NCBI RefSeq assembly: GCF_015207375.1
Contig: NZ_JADEWY010000002.1
Coordinates: forward strand, 1 to 64,000
Length of the DNA: 64,000 nucleotides
DNA from: Coleofasciculus sp. LEGE 07092
GTDB taxonomy: Bacteria > Cyanobacteriota > Cyanobacteriia > Cyanobacteriales > Coleofasciculaceae
Direction of reading: 5' to 3'
The notes beneath the pieces were generated by a model, which was given only the letters and a program-made list of their open reading frames with translations, was not told where the DNA came from and ran no database searches. The position numbers and the translations under genes are program-made. This document shows, piece after piece, positions 54,249 through 63,598 of the stretch. Within the stretch, counting starts at the first letter, position 1, and each line of letters begins with the position of its first letter.

Positions 54249-57200
54249 TCAGTTCAAAAAAAAACTGCCAGTTTCCCTATTCTGAAAGCTATCTAGATCG
54301 CAGGTAGGAATACTTTCTGCTTTAAAATAAGTGATCGCTTGTTCATTTTCCTTCTCTAAGACAATTCGACCATGGAGGTGAGGCAAGAGGCTGTTCCACT
54401 GAATTTCGCTTAACTGTCCCAACAGGGAAATCTCTGGACCCTCACTAACATCTAAATCTTCCTGCATTAGAAGATTCATTGCCACACTGGATAGAAGCAT
54501 ATTAGCATCATCCTCAGAAATGGCACTGCTGTCTACCAGTAGTGTCATCAGACTTCTATCAGGGTGAGTCGCGATTACTCTAATCACTTGTTCTAATTCT
54601 ACACCCAGAGACTCTTCAGGTTGAAACCAATCTGGGAAAATAATCAAATTGATATCCTTCAAGTTTAACGGCAAAAGAGTAGCCTCAATCAAAGCAGAAT
54701 TTACTATTTTCATCATTTTTGACCAAGAAAACTTTTTCGCTTGTTTTAAACCAGCAGCAATTAAAGATTTACGAACATCTGGCTTTTGCACATCACAAAG
54801 CGCATTAGTCAGTTCATTAATATCATCGTCATTTACATATAAAGCGGCTTCCCCTGCTACTTCAGGAATCGATGCATTTGGACAAGTAATTACTGGACAA
54901 CGACAAGCCATCGCTTCAAGTATAGGCAAACCAAACCCTTCATACTTCGAGGGATAAACCAGTGCCATAGCACCAGAATAAGCTGCTCTCAATTCCTCAT
55001 CAGTGAGTTGTAACATATGGACAACACTACCCGATGAATAAGCTCTCAACTCTGGAGCAAGTAGGGAACCGCTACCTGTACAGACAATATCAAATCCCTG
55101 TTTACTATAAAGTTGAGCAAAAGCCTGGAAAAATAAGCTCGTATTTTTATAACCCCCTCCAGTACCTACTAAAAGAAAGTATGGTTTTGAAATTCCATAG
55201 TTTCCGCGAAAACTATTTACCTCTTCAATACTTGCTGGGAAGAAATGACTTTTAACTCCACAAGGAGCTACTGTTACTGATTCTAGGGATATATCCGGGA
55301 AAAAGTTTACCAGGTCACGCGCTGTATTTTCTGAAATAGAAATGTAGGTGGATGCCTGTTGAATGGCATGATGCTTTTCTCGCCACATGGGATGATTCAG
55401 ATCCCATCCCATCACTTCTGGAATCATGTCATACGTTATGAATACAGACGGTGTTGAGAGGGGAGTTGTGTAGTAAGTCGAAATAAATAGGTCAGCATCC
55501 TCTTCATAACACACCTGCTGTAACATTTCCCGGTCACAGTCTGTTCTACCATAGTCATAAGGTGGTACAGCACGATAACGAATACCAGGAATTTCGGGGG
55601 CAGTTCCAGCTCTATCGAGAACGACAATATGTTCAGCAAAACTGTGTTCAACCCATTCTTCTAATAACGATTTCCAAACGCGGGCTATTCCAGTTTGATA
55701 GAGCTGGAAGAATACACCATCTACGACAATTAGAGGTTTAAGTTTTACAGATTGTTTTTGCAACGTATCTATCTGTACAAATTTCCATGTATGGCTATCT
55801 TTCTCTTTCTGAGCAATTGGGACAATACCACATGACTCAGCAGTATCGATCATGGTTGCATCTTGAACCCAGGAAAAATACTGACGCAATAAAACAGGAA
55901 ATATTGTCTGTTCCTGCAAAGCTTTCCATCTGGATACAGCATTTTGATAACCATAGTATTGCTCTTTAAATTTTAGTTGCTCCGGCGTTGCGTAGGCAAA
56001 ATGTTGGAAAATCAGCCCTCGCTCTTCGCTTTCTTCATGTACAAAAGGATTAATTTCTGCTACATTGCGCCATTGGTTATCTGGTAGAGGTTCTATCAAT
56101 ACCGGAGGTTCATGGGCTGCCCACATCATACCTGGTTTAAATCTCCAAGTACGCAACCAATCTTGTTGAGGATTCTCAGCATAACAGTTACGAGTACTAA
56201 TAAGCAGATTTTCTCCCACAAAGTACCAGCACCAGTAGAAAGCGGCTGTTTTCTCAGGATTGCTGATGAACATATGTCGCCCAGTACATAGTTGCTCGAC
56301 TGTCCACAGTTCATCTACATCCACCTGCCAAACCAAACATTCCTCATGAATATTTTCCAGTGGCGCATTCACCATTTCAACTTTGCCATCCCAGAAAACT
56401 CCCTCTGGCTTCCGATAAACTGTGATATTTTCAGGATACTGCCGCACCAGTTCATCTAAATATTCTGTTGTACCATCCTTGCTGCATCCATTCCGATGAA
56501 TTTCATCACTGATATGCCCACCCAGCTTAGAACTCCATGCCGTATCATGCTTCAAATCCGCTACACCTTCAACAATGTGCCAATGCCATTTGAAAGGCAG
56601 TTGCTTGAAAATTTCAATATGATAGCGAATAAACGGTTCACCATTCAGGACTATTGTAAAGAAGTGAACGGGTAATTGGAATGAGGAAAGGACTAAACTA
56701 TTATCTTTTTGTCCACAAGCAAGACTCGATGAATATTCGTGATTGCTTAGGTAATATTTGGCAATATTTTTCCATACCTTTTCTGAACCAGGCCATGTAT
56801 GTATAACGTCATGAAATGCTATCCATCCTCTATTTTTGACTAGAGGAAACGACATCTGAAAATCTTGTAGTACATCCAAATATTGATGAGAACCATCAAT
56901 AAAAATAAAATCAACTTCACTATCGTTAGTTAGTTTGTGCCAACGGTTCAAAATTTCATGAGAGAAACCCTGCAACGGCACTACGTATTGTCCAACACCA
57001 TTTTTTTGAACATTCCTTTGCCAAGTCTCAAAAAAATTTCTATCGGGAAAGTCACTATCATTTCCATCCCATGTATCAATACAATAGATTTTTCGCCTTG
57101 TTCCTATGCAAGCCATAGCCATAGCAATAGTAGATCGACCCTTATAAGATCCGATTTCTACGATCACTGCATCTTCTGGCAAAAGTTTTACTTTTTTGAA

Positions 57201-57971
57201 AAGATATTCTTCTTGCCCAGGTATCATGAAGCCTTCGATGACTTCAACTGCTGTCTGAATAGTTGTGTAACTGGCTGGTTGTACAATCTTTTCCTTAAAG
57301 ATGGCATAGCCGTTACGTACTTGTAAATTGCCGCCTATGAGAGTATAGCTTGAATCATTAATAAGCCGCTGAAAATTTCTATTATTTTTATATGAATTAA
57401 TATCATCTAGGAAAATATATTTGGCTCCGTAGACTTCATCCAGTTCTGCTTCACCTGTGAATTCTGATCCGTCAATTAAGACTATATCAAAACAATCAAT
57501 TTCATTTTCTTGCTTTATTTTTTCAATCCCTTTATCAGGAACACCCGCATTTTTTACGTATTCAATATCCTGGCGTAACCACCCTAAGACTTGCTCAAGG
57601 GGATAATTATTTAAGGCTGTCCGATTACTATTGTAAAAACTAATAATTTCATTCTCTTTAGGGAACTCTTCTAAAAAAACAGATGATAAGTTATAGCATT
57701 TGACAAAATAATCTTTAGCGTACCTCTTTTGGAGTTCTGCAAATCTAGTTTTTGAAACCTCCAGACAAAACAGAGTTGGTTTGTTAGGATTTTCGCGGAT
57801 TCCATTGACAAAAGCTTCAGTACTTCCTTCACCAGAGGATGATCCGATTTCTAAAATTGTATTTATGTCTTCTGCTCGAACAATTTTTTGAATGGCTGCA
57901 TAAAATTCATCATTTTTAATTTCTGGAGGAATAAGACGGTCAAGTTCAGACTTTGGAGTTTCCTTGCTCAT
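54249..57971 (-). CDS. Two-methyltransferase, two-glycosyltransferase multidomain protein
   Basis: This protein has 1240 residues. The N-terminal 230 residues look like a class I methyltransferase (NTILEIGSSSGEGSTEAF) and residues about 250-420 like another one of the CmcI/TylF-like kind (VIVEIGSYKGRSTIAMA, DFIFIDGSHQYLDVLQD). About 435-690 are a GT2-like segment (FFTIVLNGEPFIRYHIEIF, WQVDVDELWT). The C-terminal part from about 745 is a GT4 glycosyltransferase (KPYFLLVGTGGGYKNTSLF, YPSKYEGFGLPILEAMA). The sequence ends in a variable 100-residue tail that reaches the T9 tract and stops at a TGA. It probably builds and methylates a glycan, linked by position with the prepilin and OGT-like genes. 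Confidence 0.87.
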   Translation of the reverse strand: MSKETPKSELDRLIPPEIKNDEFYAAIQKIVRAEDINTILEIGSSSGEGSTEAFVNGIRENPNKPTLFCLEVSKTRFAELQKRYAKDYFVKCYNLSSVFLEEFPKENEIISFYNSNRTALNNYPLEQVLGWLRQDIEYVKNAGVPDKGIEKIKQENEIDCFDIVLIDGSEFTGEAELDEVYGAKYIFLDDINSYKNNRNFQRLINDSSYTLIGGNLQVRNGYAIFKEKIVQPASYTTIQTAVEVIEGFMIPGQEEYLFKKVKLLPEDAVIVEIGSYKGRSTIAMAMACIGTRRKIYCIDTWDGNDSDFPDRNFFETWQRNVQKNGVGQYVVPLQGFSHEILNRWHKLTNDSEVDFIFIDGSHQYLDVLQDFQMSFPLVKNRGWIAFHDVIHTWPGSEKVWKNIAKYYLSNHEYSSSLACGQKDNSLVLSSFQLPVHFFTIVLNGEPFIRYHIEIFKQLPFKWHWHIVEGVADLKHDTAWSSKLGGHISDEIHRNGCSKDGTTEYLDELVRQYPENITVYRKPEGVFWDGKVEMVNAPLENIHEECLVWQVDVDELWTVEQLCTGRHMFISNPEKTAAFYWCWYFVGENLLISTRNCYAENPQQDWLRTWRFKPGMMWAAHEPPVLIEPLPDNQWRNVAEINPFVHEESEERGLIFQHFAYATPEQLKFKEQYYGYQNAVSRWKALQEQTIFPVLLRQYFSWVQDATMIDTAESCGIVPIAQKEKDSHTWKFVQIDTLQKQSVKLKPLIVVDGVFFQLYQTGIARVWKSLLEEWVEHSFAEHIVVLDRAGTAPEIPGIRYRAVPPYDYGRTDCDREMLQQVCYEEDADLFISTYYTTPLSTPSVFITYDMIPEVMGWDLNHPMWREKHHAIQQASTYISISENTARDLVNFFPDISLESVTVAPCGVKSHFFPASIEEVNSFRGNYGISKPYFLLVGTGGGYKNTSLFFQAFAQLYSKQGFDIVCTGSGSLLAPELRAYSSGSVVHMLQLTDEELRAAYSGAMALVYPSKYEGFGLPILEAMACRCPVITCPNASIPEVAGEAALYVNDDDINELTNALCDVQKPDVRKSLIAAGLKQAKKFSWSKMMKIVNSALIEATLLPLNLKDINLIIFPDWFQPEESLGVELEQVIRVIATHPDRSLMTLLVDSSAISEDDANMLLSSVAMNLLMQEDLDVSEGPEISLLGQLSEIQWNSLLPHLHGRIVLEKENEQAITYFKAESIPTCDLDSFQNRETGSFFLN
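54256..54264 (-). other. Nine-T slippery tract at a gene junction
   Basis: On the coding strand the tract of nine T ends the 1240-residue frame (GSFFLN then TGA) and, in another frame, begins the first TPR helix of the next product (FFFELSHKL). A homopolymer of nine T is long enough for transcriptional slippage. See findings. Confidence 0.6.
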
Positions 57972-58003
57972 TGTTCAAACTTTAATGAAATCTGATTTTT
58001 TGT

Positions 58004-58396
58004 TTAGCGATCGCTCTCCTCTTCCCCCTCACTTACTTTACCCACCTGCTGCTTCAACTCAACCAACCGCGCCTTATACTCCTCCTGCTGAGGATTCAAC
58101 TCCACCAACTTCTCCAACGGCGCGATCGCACCTTTAGTATCCTTCATCTCCAACCGCGTCTCCACCAACCCTTCCAGCGCCGTCTGATTCTCTGGCTCCC
58201 GCTCCAACACCAACTCATAACCCTGTTCTTGAGCCGCTAACTGTTGATCTACCGAAGCCGCCTCCGTTGTAGTAGCATCCGTCGGTTGCTGAAAAGCACT
58301 ACTAAACATCCCAAATAGCCCGTACCCCGTCGAACCCAAGAAGGCACAAGCAGAAACTAAGACAAGAATTCGTTGCAGCGGTTTTTTTTCAGACAT
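58004..58396 (-). CDS. Membrane-anchored TPR protein
   Basis: From the ATG at 58396 (MSEKKPLQRILVLVSACAFLG) this is a 130-residue protein. One N-terminal transmembrane helix with a positive inside flank is followed by a short linker and two tetratricopeptide repeats (QEQGYELVLEREPENQTALEGLVETRLEMKDTKGAIAPLEKLVELNPQ) and an acidic end. Such proteins occur widely in cyanobacteria as scaffold subunits. An upstream ATG at 58414 adds six residues. It is a single gene between the glycosyltransferase cluster and the usher-like gene. Confidence 0.8.
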   Translation of the reverse strand: MSEKKPLQRILVLVSACAFLGSTGYGLFGMFSSAFQQPTDATTTEAASVDQQLAAQEQGYELVLEREPENQTALEGLVETRLEMKDTKGAIAPLEKLVELNPQQEEYKARLVELKQQVGKVSEGEEESDR

Positions 58397-58600
58397 ACCT
58401 GACTCAAGGAGCAATACAGTCGCCAGTCACTACCCTTACCTTACCCAATTCTCAACCCCGAGCGATCACTACCTTGATATCCAAACTCATCCCAGATACT
58501 TTCGAGAGTAAACCAAAACTATCGAAGAAAGCCACAGGTGCGATCGCGAATTAACCACCACTAATCAGAGCCGTTGTAAAATTTAACCCTTGACATAAAG

Positions 58601-61306
58601 CTAACGCTCACGCAAGTTCAGTTCCTGAAATGGTTCTGACGACTCATCTAACCTGATAGTCTCCGGTTGGGCAGGTTCCCCATTAATTTGCAGTGTGAAC
58701 ATTCCTTGAGACAACCGTTCTAGATAATAAACTCCCGCACTATTCGTTACCGAAAATAGCCGTTGTTCTCCATCGGCGCTAATGGCTTCCACTCTTGCCC
58801 CCGCCACCGGATTTCCTTCTGTATCTGTGATTACACCTGCCAGGGTAAAAGACCGAATTAGGGGTATGATAACGGGTGTATAACTCCCTGCAACCACCTC
58901 AACAGCATAGGCATCAACCGCTGCTTGCCAGTCAAGGGGAAATCCAGCCGGATCAAGATCAAGGCGATAGGTTCCGGGAGGAAGGCGGACAAGAACTCGG
59001 TCGTTTTGAATTTGAGGTTGAGATGATTTAATGGGTTGATTATTCAGAATGAGCAGTAAATCGGCTGTTTCCGTATAGAGCTCTTCTCCGATATCCCATT
59101 TATCATTGGTATTACGGTCAAAAAACGGCTGAATTAATAAACCCCCTCTCGTTCGGAAACGGTCAGATTGGCGATCGCCTGGAAAAAGTCCTTGCTGTAC
59201 ATTTAGGCTAGCGACTAGTTCTAGGCTATAGTTTGCTTCACTCGATGTTACTGATACTCCCTCATAACGCCCCCGTAGCAGTAAACCCGGTATCACAGTA
59301 GTTTGCGCGGTGGCTATTATCCCAGAACCTTGGGAACCTACACCATAACCTAGCTGAGTTTCCCATCGATAGCTACCGTCAGCCGATCGCGCCGGGGAAC
59401 GATAGCGCCAACCCACCGTCGCCAAGTTATCATTACGCTCTAAGTTCCGCGTTTCATAACTCAGCAGCAAGGAATGTCTATCATTGAGAAAACTCTGAGA
59501 AAGATTGTAATTGAGTTGCGACTGCAAGCCGATTTCATTCCCTTGTTGGGTGAGTTCCAAAAATCCCCAGCGTTGCGTAGCATTCCAGCGTAGGCGATTT
59601 TGGTTGTCAAGGGTGGCGCGGGCAAAGGTAAAAAAACCCCGACGGCTAAAACCCGTTTGCACCCCAGCAGCCACACCATCGCGGCTATTATAAGTTCCCA
59701 GTAAGATGAAACGGGGTAATACTCGCCAGTTGAGGTTAAGACGTTGGGAAAAGCGATCGCTGTTAAACTGCGCACTAATACCAGGAGTCGGTTCATAGCG
59801 CACATTGGCATTGACATCCCAATTACCCTCCTCATCCGGACTTAACACCGATGCCGCTATTTCTAAGGGGATACCACTGGGGCGAAAGAATAATTCCCCC
59901 AACCCCCTCGCCGTTTCGTCATAAATACCTCCAACCCCCACCGTTAAATCTTCCGATACCCCCCAGCGTTGGGCAATTCCCCCGCGAAAGTCTTGCAATT
60001 CTCCGATAAAGTTCTGATTTTGAAATCCAGATGCTTGACGCCCGAAACCAGCAGAAACTATCGTTGCGGACGCCCCGGCGGGAATTTGCCCTGGTACAGT
60101 AGAGAAGGTGGCATCCCGAATTTCCGGTTGTGCAGAAAGGCGTCCTTGGGGATAGAGTAAAACCCGATAGTTTCCGAAAGACTGACCCCCTATCGGCACA
60201 TCTTCAAAGCGGTAAATACCGGAAGAATCAACTAGAACTTCAGCCAAAACGCGATCGCTAAATCCCTGAGTTAGTCGCACCAGGGTTCCGGGTTCTGCTT
60301 CCCCCAAAATCGTGCGTCCCACCTGTGATGCTTGCAACCGTTGCCCTGGAACGAATCCCCCACCCCCAAATGTCACTGGGGGCGTAAACCCTCGTCGTTG
60401 AATCGTCGTGACGCCCCAATACTCACCTGCACTCTGACTCCGCCAAAAGGTTGGCTGAGAACCGACTATATAATCTCCTGAATCAGTCTGTTGCAAATAC
60501 TGGGCTTCTGCCAGACTCCAGGTGGGAGATTCTAAAAAGTCTGGCTGGTTAACGCGGACATACCAGCTACCGAATAGCAGCGTACCCACTGCCGTCAGTT
60601 CCCCCCGCGCCCGCAGTGAAGAGGACTCCCCGAAGCCGGAGGATGACTCTGAACCCGTAGCATTTAGCCGTTGCTCAATAGCTGTTAGGGTAAAGTTAGA
60701 GGGTTCTATCCGTGGCAAGCCTTCGAGTTGTAACGGGGCTGCTGTTACATTAGAACGTCCTGTTCTCTGTCCTAACCAAGGGGGATTGAGGATAATGGCG
60801 TATTCGTTAATATCAAATTCTGCCGGAACACCGAATCGGGTTTGTAACTCTTGAATGGAAAAAACTAACCCTAATTCTGGGTCATTGCGTAATTCTTTCG
60901 GATTAATCCGAGTTACCAACCCTGGCGAGCGCACTTCTAATTGCCCATCGGGTAACGGCGTCACTTCTAGTTTCAACGCCTTAATTACCGTATCATAGGG
61001 AATTAACCAATTCTCAAAATCAATCGCCTGGGTTCCATCTTCTTGTCCGCGTACCAACACACTGAAAATAACTGGGCGTCCACCGATATTCACACCCACC
61101 GGAAAGACAGTGAAGTTATCAGATATGTCTGTTAAACCTCCAGCAAAGGTATTGTACCTGTCAGAGGCTAAAGTCCCTGGCTCATAATAGCTCAAGTCCG
61201 TTTTAACTGACTGAATATGTTGAATACTAGCGGGACATAAACAAATATCAAGCCCCAGCAAAGCCCACACTCGCTTTATACGTGGTAAATACGCCCCTAT
61301 TCTCAT
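58601..61306 (-). CDS. Usher-like outer membrane beta-barrel protein
   Basis: This is a 901-residue secreted protein. The N terminus has a hydrophobic stretch (VWALLGLDICLCP) that could serve as signal peptide, though it is atypical. The middle contains long amphipathic beta-strand runs with Asn/Gln/Arg and aromatic girdles (RFILLGTYNSRDGVAAGV, LLLSYETRNLERNDNL), as in a fimbrial usher (FimD/PapC type) barrel, preceded by a region with VRGQEDGTQAIDFENWLIPYD. The last 90 residues are a carboxypeptidase-regulatory-like Ig fold (LAGVITDTEGNPVAGARVEA). Cyanobacterial relatives accompany chaperone-usher pili, but no chaperone or pilin gene is next to it. A 66-codon frame (61248-61448) overlaps its start; which frame is used is uncertain. 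Confidence 0.8.
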   Translation of the reverse strand: MRIGAYLPRIKRVWALLGLDICLCPASIQHIQSVKTDLSYYEPGTLASDRYNTFAGGLTDISDNFTVFPVGVNIGGRPVIFSVLVRGQEDGTQAIDFENWLIPYDTVIKALKLEVTPLPDGQLEVRSPGLVTRINPKELRNDPELGLVFSIQELQTRFGVPAEFDINEYAIILNPPWLGQRTGRSNVTAAPLQLEGLPRIEPSNFTLTAIEQRLNATGSESSSGFGESSSLRARGELTAVGTLLFGSWYVRVNQPDFLESPTWSLAEAQYLQQTDSGDYIVGSQPTFWRSQSAGEYWGVTTIQRRGFTPPVTFGGGGFVPGQRLQASQVGRTILGEAEPGTLVRLTQGFSDRVLAEVLVDSSGIYRFEDVPIGGQSFGNYRVLLYPQGRLSAQPEIRDATFSTVPGQIPAGASATIVSAGFGRQASGFQNQNFIGELQDFRGGIAQRWGVSEDLTVGVGGIYDETARGLGELFFRPSGIPLEIAASVLSPDEEGNWDVNANVRYEPTPGISAQFNSDRFSQRLNLNWRVLPRFILLGTYNSRDGVAAGVQTGFSRRGFFTFARATLDNQNRLRWNATQRWGFLELTQQGNEIGLQSQLNYNLSQSFLNDRHSLLLSYETRNLERNDNLATVGWRYRSPARSADGSYRWETQLGYGVGSQGSGIIATAQTTVIPGLLLRGRYEGVSVTSSEANYSLELVASLNVQQGLFPGDRQSDRFRTRGGLLIQPFFDRNTNDKWDIGEELYTETADLLLILNNQPIKSSQPQIQNDRVLVRLPPGTYRLDLDPAGFPLDWQAAVDAYAVEVVAGSYTPVIIPLIRSFTLAGVITDTEGNPVAGARVEAISADGEQRLFSVTNSAGVYYLERLSQGMFTLQINGEPAQPETIRLDESSEPFQELNLRER

Positions 61307-61544
61307 TGAGTCCAGCGATAAAACGGCTTGACATTGCTGAACGAAATGCCTCTAAAGCGTCAGAAAAGTATTCAAAGGTTTCGACGCCCACCTTTGTCTC
61401 AATTCTCTCGTTAAGGTGTGCCATAAAATAAATGTATTGCTTATACAATAATCAATCTAGCTAGCTTTTTCAACGGTTGATGCATTCATTATAGAGAAAT
61501 TTTTCTTGTGGTGTAGTGGGGGGTGTTAGCGTAGCGTAATGCAG

Positions 61545-61592
61545 CATTACTCCTTTGGCGACATCTCCGAGTCCGGTTTCGCAGGAGTAATG
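61545..61592. repeat. CATTACTCC...GGAGTAATG hairpin repeat
   Basis: A perfect 9-bp stem (61545-61553 with 61584-61592) occurs in the 317-base gap between the usher-like gene and the next gene. It is framed by GTTAGCGTAGCGTAATGCAGC. It may be a palindromic repeat or a terminator-like RNA hairpin; no T tract follows. Confidence 0.6.
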
Positions 61593-61623
61593 AGTAGCTC
61601 GGAAAAATCAATGTACTTCACTT

Positions 61624-62115
61624 CTAATTGGGTAATGGAATCACAGACAGCAGTAACAGAAATCCAATTTCCAATACATAACTAATAAATACAGTCGGAT
61701 TCAATAATCCATCCCACAGGTAGCCTTGGCGTTTGGGGGTGAGACGGCGCTTGAAGGTACGATGCCACTCGAAAAAGATAGCAGGGCTCCGCAGGTTAAA
61801 TTCTAGGGTTAATAGTTTTTCAATTTGATGGGCACGGGGATAGAAGCCGCGCTGAAAGTGTTTCCATTGGCTTTCGAGTATCCAGAAGAATAGGGGAATG
61901 GCGCAACCAATCAGGGCGATCGCATTTTCTTTTTCTTTGAGGATGAGGTTAATAACTAGACCCGTTCCCGTAATGCCTAGGGCTTTAATTACCCAAATTT
62001 GTTTATTGTAGTCTTCTATTGTGGTTTGGAGAAAGAAGTATTCTTGTTTGAGTAGTTCTTGCTCGAAGTCAGTTTTTGATGGGGGTTGGGAGTTATCGGG
62101 GGATGGGTTGGACAT
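61624..62115 (-). CDS. Small membrane protein, possibly SLATT-like
   Basis: This 163-residue protein has three membrane segments: VIKALGITGTGLVINLIL, IALIGCAIPLFFWILESQW, and a C-terminal VFISYVLEIGFLLLLSVIPL. The soluble N terminus is Gln/Glu-rich (DFEQELLKQEYFFLQTTIEDYNK). A short cytoplasmic loop carries FYPRAHQIEKLLTL and basic sequence. The layout is reminiscent of membrane effectors linked to NTPase defence systems, but I cannot confirm the family. It is divergent from a NACHT-type gene, with a gap of about 190 bases. Confidence 0.6.
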   Translation of the reverse strand: MSNPSPDNSQPPSKTDFEQELLKQEYFFLQTTIEDYNKQIWVIKALGITGTGLVINLILKEKENAIALIGCAIPLFFWILESQWKHFQRGFYPRAHQIEKLLTLEFNLRSPAIFFEWHRTFKRRLTPKRQGYLWDGLLNPTVFISYVLEIGFLLLLSVIPLPN

Positions 62116-62302
62116 GGGAAAGTACGGGGGTTACTGAGACTAAGATAGATCGGAGCATGACGCGATCGCACAGCAGAGGGCGGCGTCTGGAGTGCATCAC
62201 GCAGACTTGATATGAGAGGTTCTGCTCCTCGTGGGCAATGGTAATGGTGCGTTACGCTACGGGTAGCAGTACAGCAAGAACATCCCTATTCTCAATCTGA
62301 AT

Positions 62303-63535
62303 ATGGTTGATTGGCATCAATATTTAGAATCTATCTGCACGACTTACGCCAAATGGTGGCGGGTTTACACGATTACCGATGTGGTAGGGCAAAAGCGGGA
62401 GAAGCGGGAGGAGACGCCTCTGCTATTTGATGTTGGATTAACGGTGCAGACGGTGGAACGGGAGAGGGAGGAGAAGGTTGAACCGTTGACGGTGCTGGAG
62501 GGGTTGCGGAAGTATGCCGCAGATCATCTGTTGTTGGTGGGGCGTCCGGGTTCGGGGAAATCGACGGCGTTGGTACGGTTGGTATTGGAGGAGGCGGAAG
62601 CTGCCCTCACCCCCCTACCCCCCTCTCCCAAAGGCGAGGGGGGAGAAAAGCTGTCTAATTCTCGTGCTTGTCTGTCGTTCTCCCCCAAAATGGGCAAGGA
62701 GGGGGAAATTAATTCTGATTCTCTTACTCTTGCTCCCCTCTCCTGTGGGAGAGGGGCTGGGGGTGAGGGCAAAATCCCCGTTCTCGTAGAACTCCGCTAC
62801 TACCGCACCTCAGTACTGGACTTAATCCAAGACTTCCTACAACGGCATGACCCCACTTTAACGGTAGATGCCGTAACGCTCAAAACTTGGCTGCGGCAGG
62901 GGCAATTGCTGCTACTGGTAGATGGAGTCAATGAATTACCCTCAGAAGAGGCGCGGCGGGAGTTGCAGAAATTTCGGCAGAATTACCAGAAGACGACGCC
63001 GATGATTTTCACGACGCGGGATTTGGGGGTGGGGGGTGACTTGGGTATTGCCAAGAAGCTGGAAATGCAACCCCTGAGTGAAGCGCAGATGCAGCAGTTT
63101 GTCCGCGCCTATCTGCCAGAACAAGGGGAGCAGATGTTGGGGCAGTTGGGCAGTCGGTTGCAGAAGTTTGGGCAAACACCTCTGCTGTTGATGATGCTGT
63201 GTTCGGTGTTTGCGGACAACAGGAACAGAGTACCGTCGAATCTGGGTTCGGTGTTTCGGAAGTTTACCCAGATTTATACCAATAAGCTCAAACAAGATAT
63301 CCCCATTTCTAGGGAGTCGCGCCGTTGGTGGCAGCGACTGTTGGAACAGTTAGCCTGGGTGATGACTTGTGGGGAAGCGAAGACATAATTGCAAGTTGCC
63401 ATTCCTAGGCAGAAAGCGGAAGCGGTGCTGACGGAATTTTTAGCAGGTAAGGTGGCTCATCCAGACAATTGTGCTCTCTGTTGGCTTCAGGGTGCAGGGA
63501 AAACACCCTTGGATTATTATGCGATCGCAATATGA
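62303..63535 (+). pseudogene. NACHT-type NTPase, disrupted
   Basis: The frame encodes MVDWHQYLESICTTYAKWW, a helical N terminus, Walker A LLVGRPGSGKSTAL, an inserted 56-residue Pro/Gly/Lys-rich segment encoded by the palindromic repeat, Walker B LLLLVDGVNELP and a sensor-type FTTRD. It ends at a TAA (63386-63388) in LAWVMTCGEAKT, but the same frame continues for 48 codons with LQVAIPRQKAEAVLTEFLAGK, as expected from intact relatives, before ending at 63533-63535. The C-terminal repeat region is gone. Two lesions (in-frame stop, loss of the rest) make it a pseudogene. NACHT proteins of this group often serve in defence or signalling. Confidence 0.8.
62603..62770 (+). repeat. 168-bp palindromic repeat inserted in frame in the NACHT gene
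   Basis: The ends GCCCTCACCCCC and GGGGGTGAGGGC are inverted repeats, and inner arms (CCCCTCTCCC / GGGAGAGGGG) extend them. The length of 168 is divisible by three and adds 56 codons without a stop. The same family occurs in intergenic positions near 12031, 16358 and elsewhere. Confidence 0.85.
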
Positions 63536-63598
63536 CCGTTATTCATTTTCTGAGACTCGGTTAAGTTTGCGATCGCTCAATTCACCCATTCCTCCCGT

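Noticed and set aside
61248..61448. 66-codon minus-strand frame overlapping the start of the usher-like gene
   Set aside because: Could be a small gene or indicate a frameshift at the usher N terminus, but no known pattern or ribosome site supports it.
62524..62789. Frames on both strands across the NACHT insert
   Set aside because: They arise from the symmetric palindromic repeat, not from genes.
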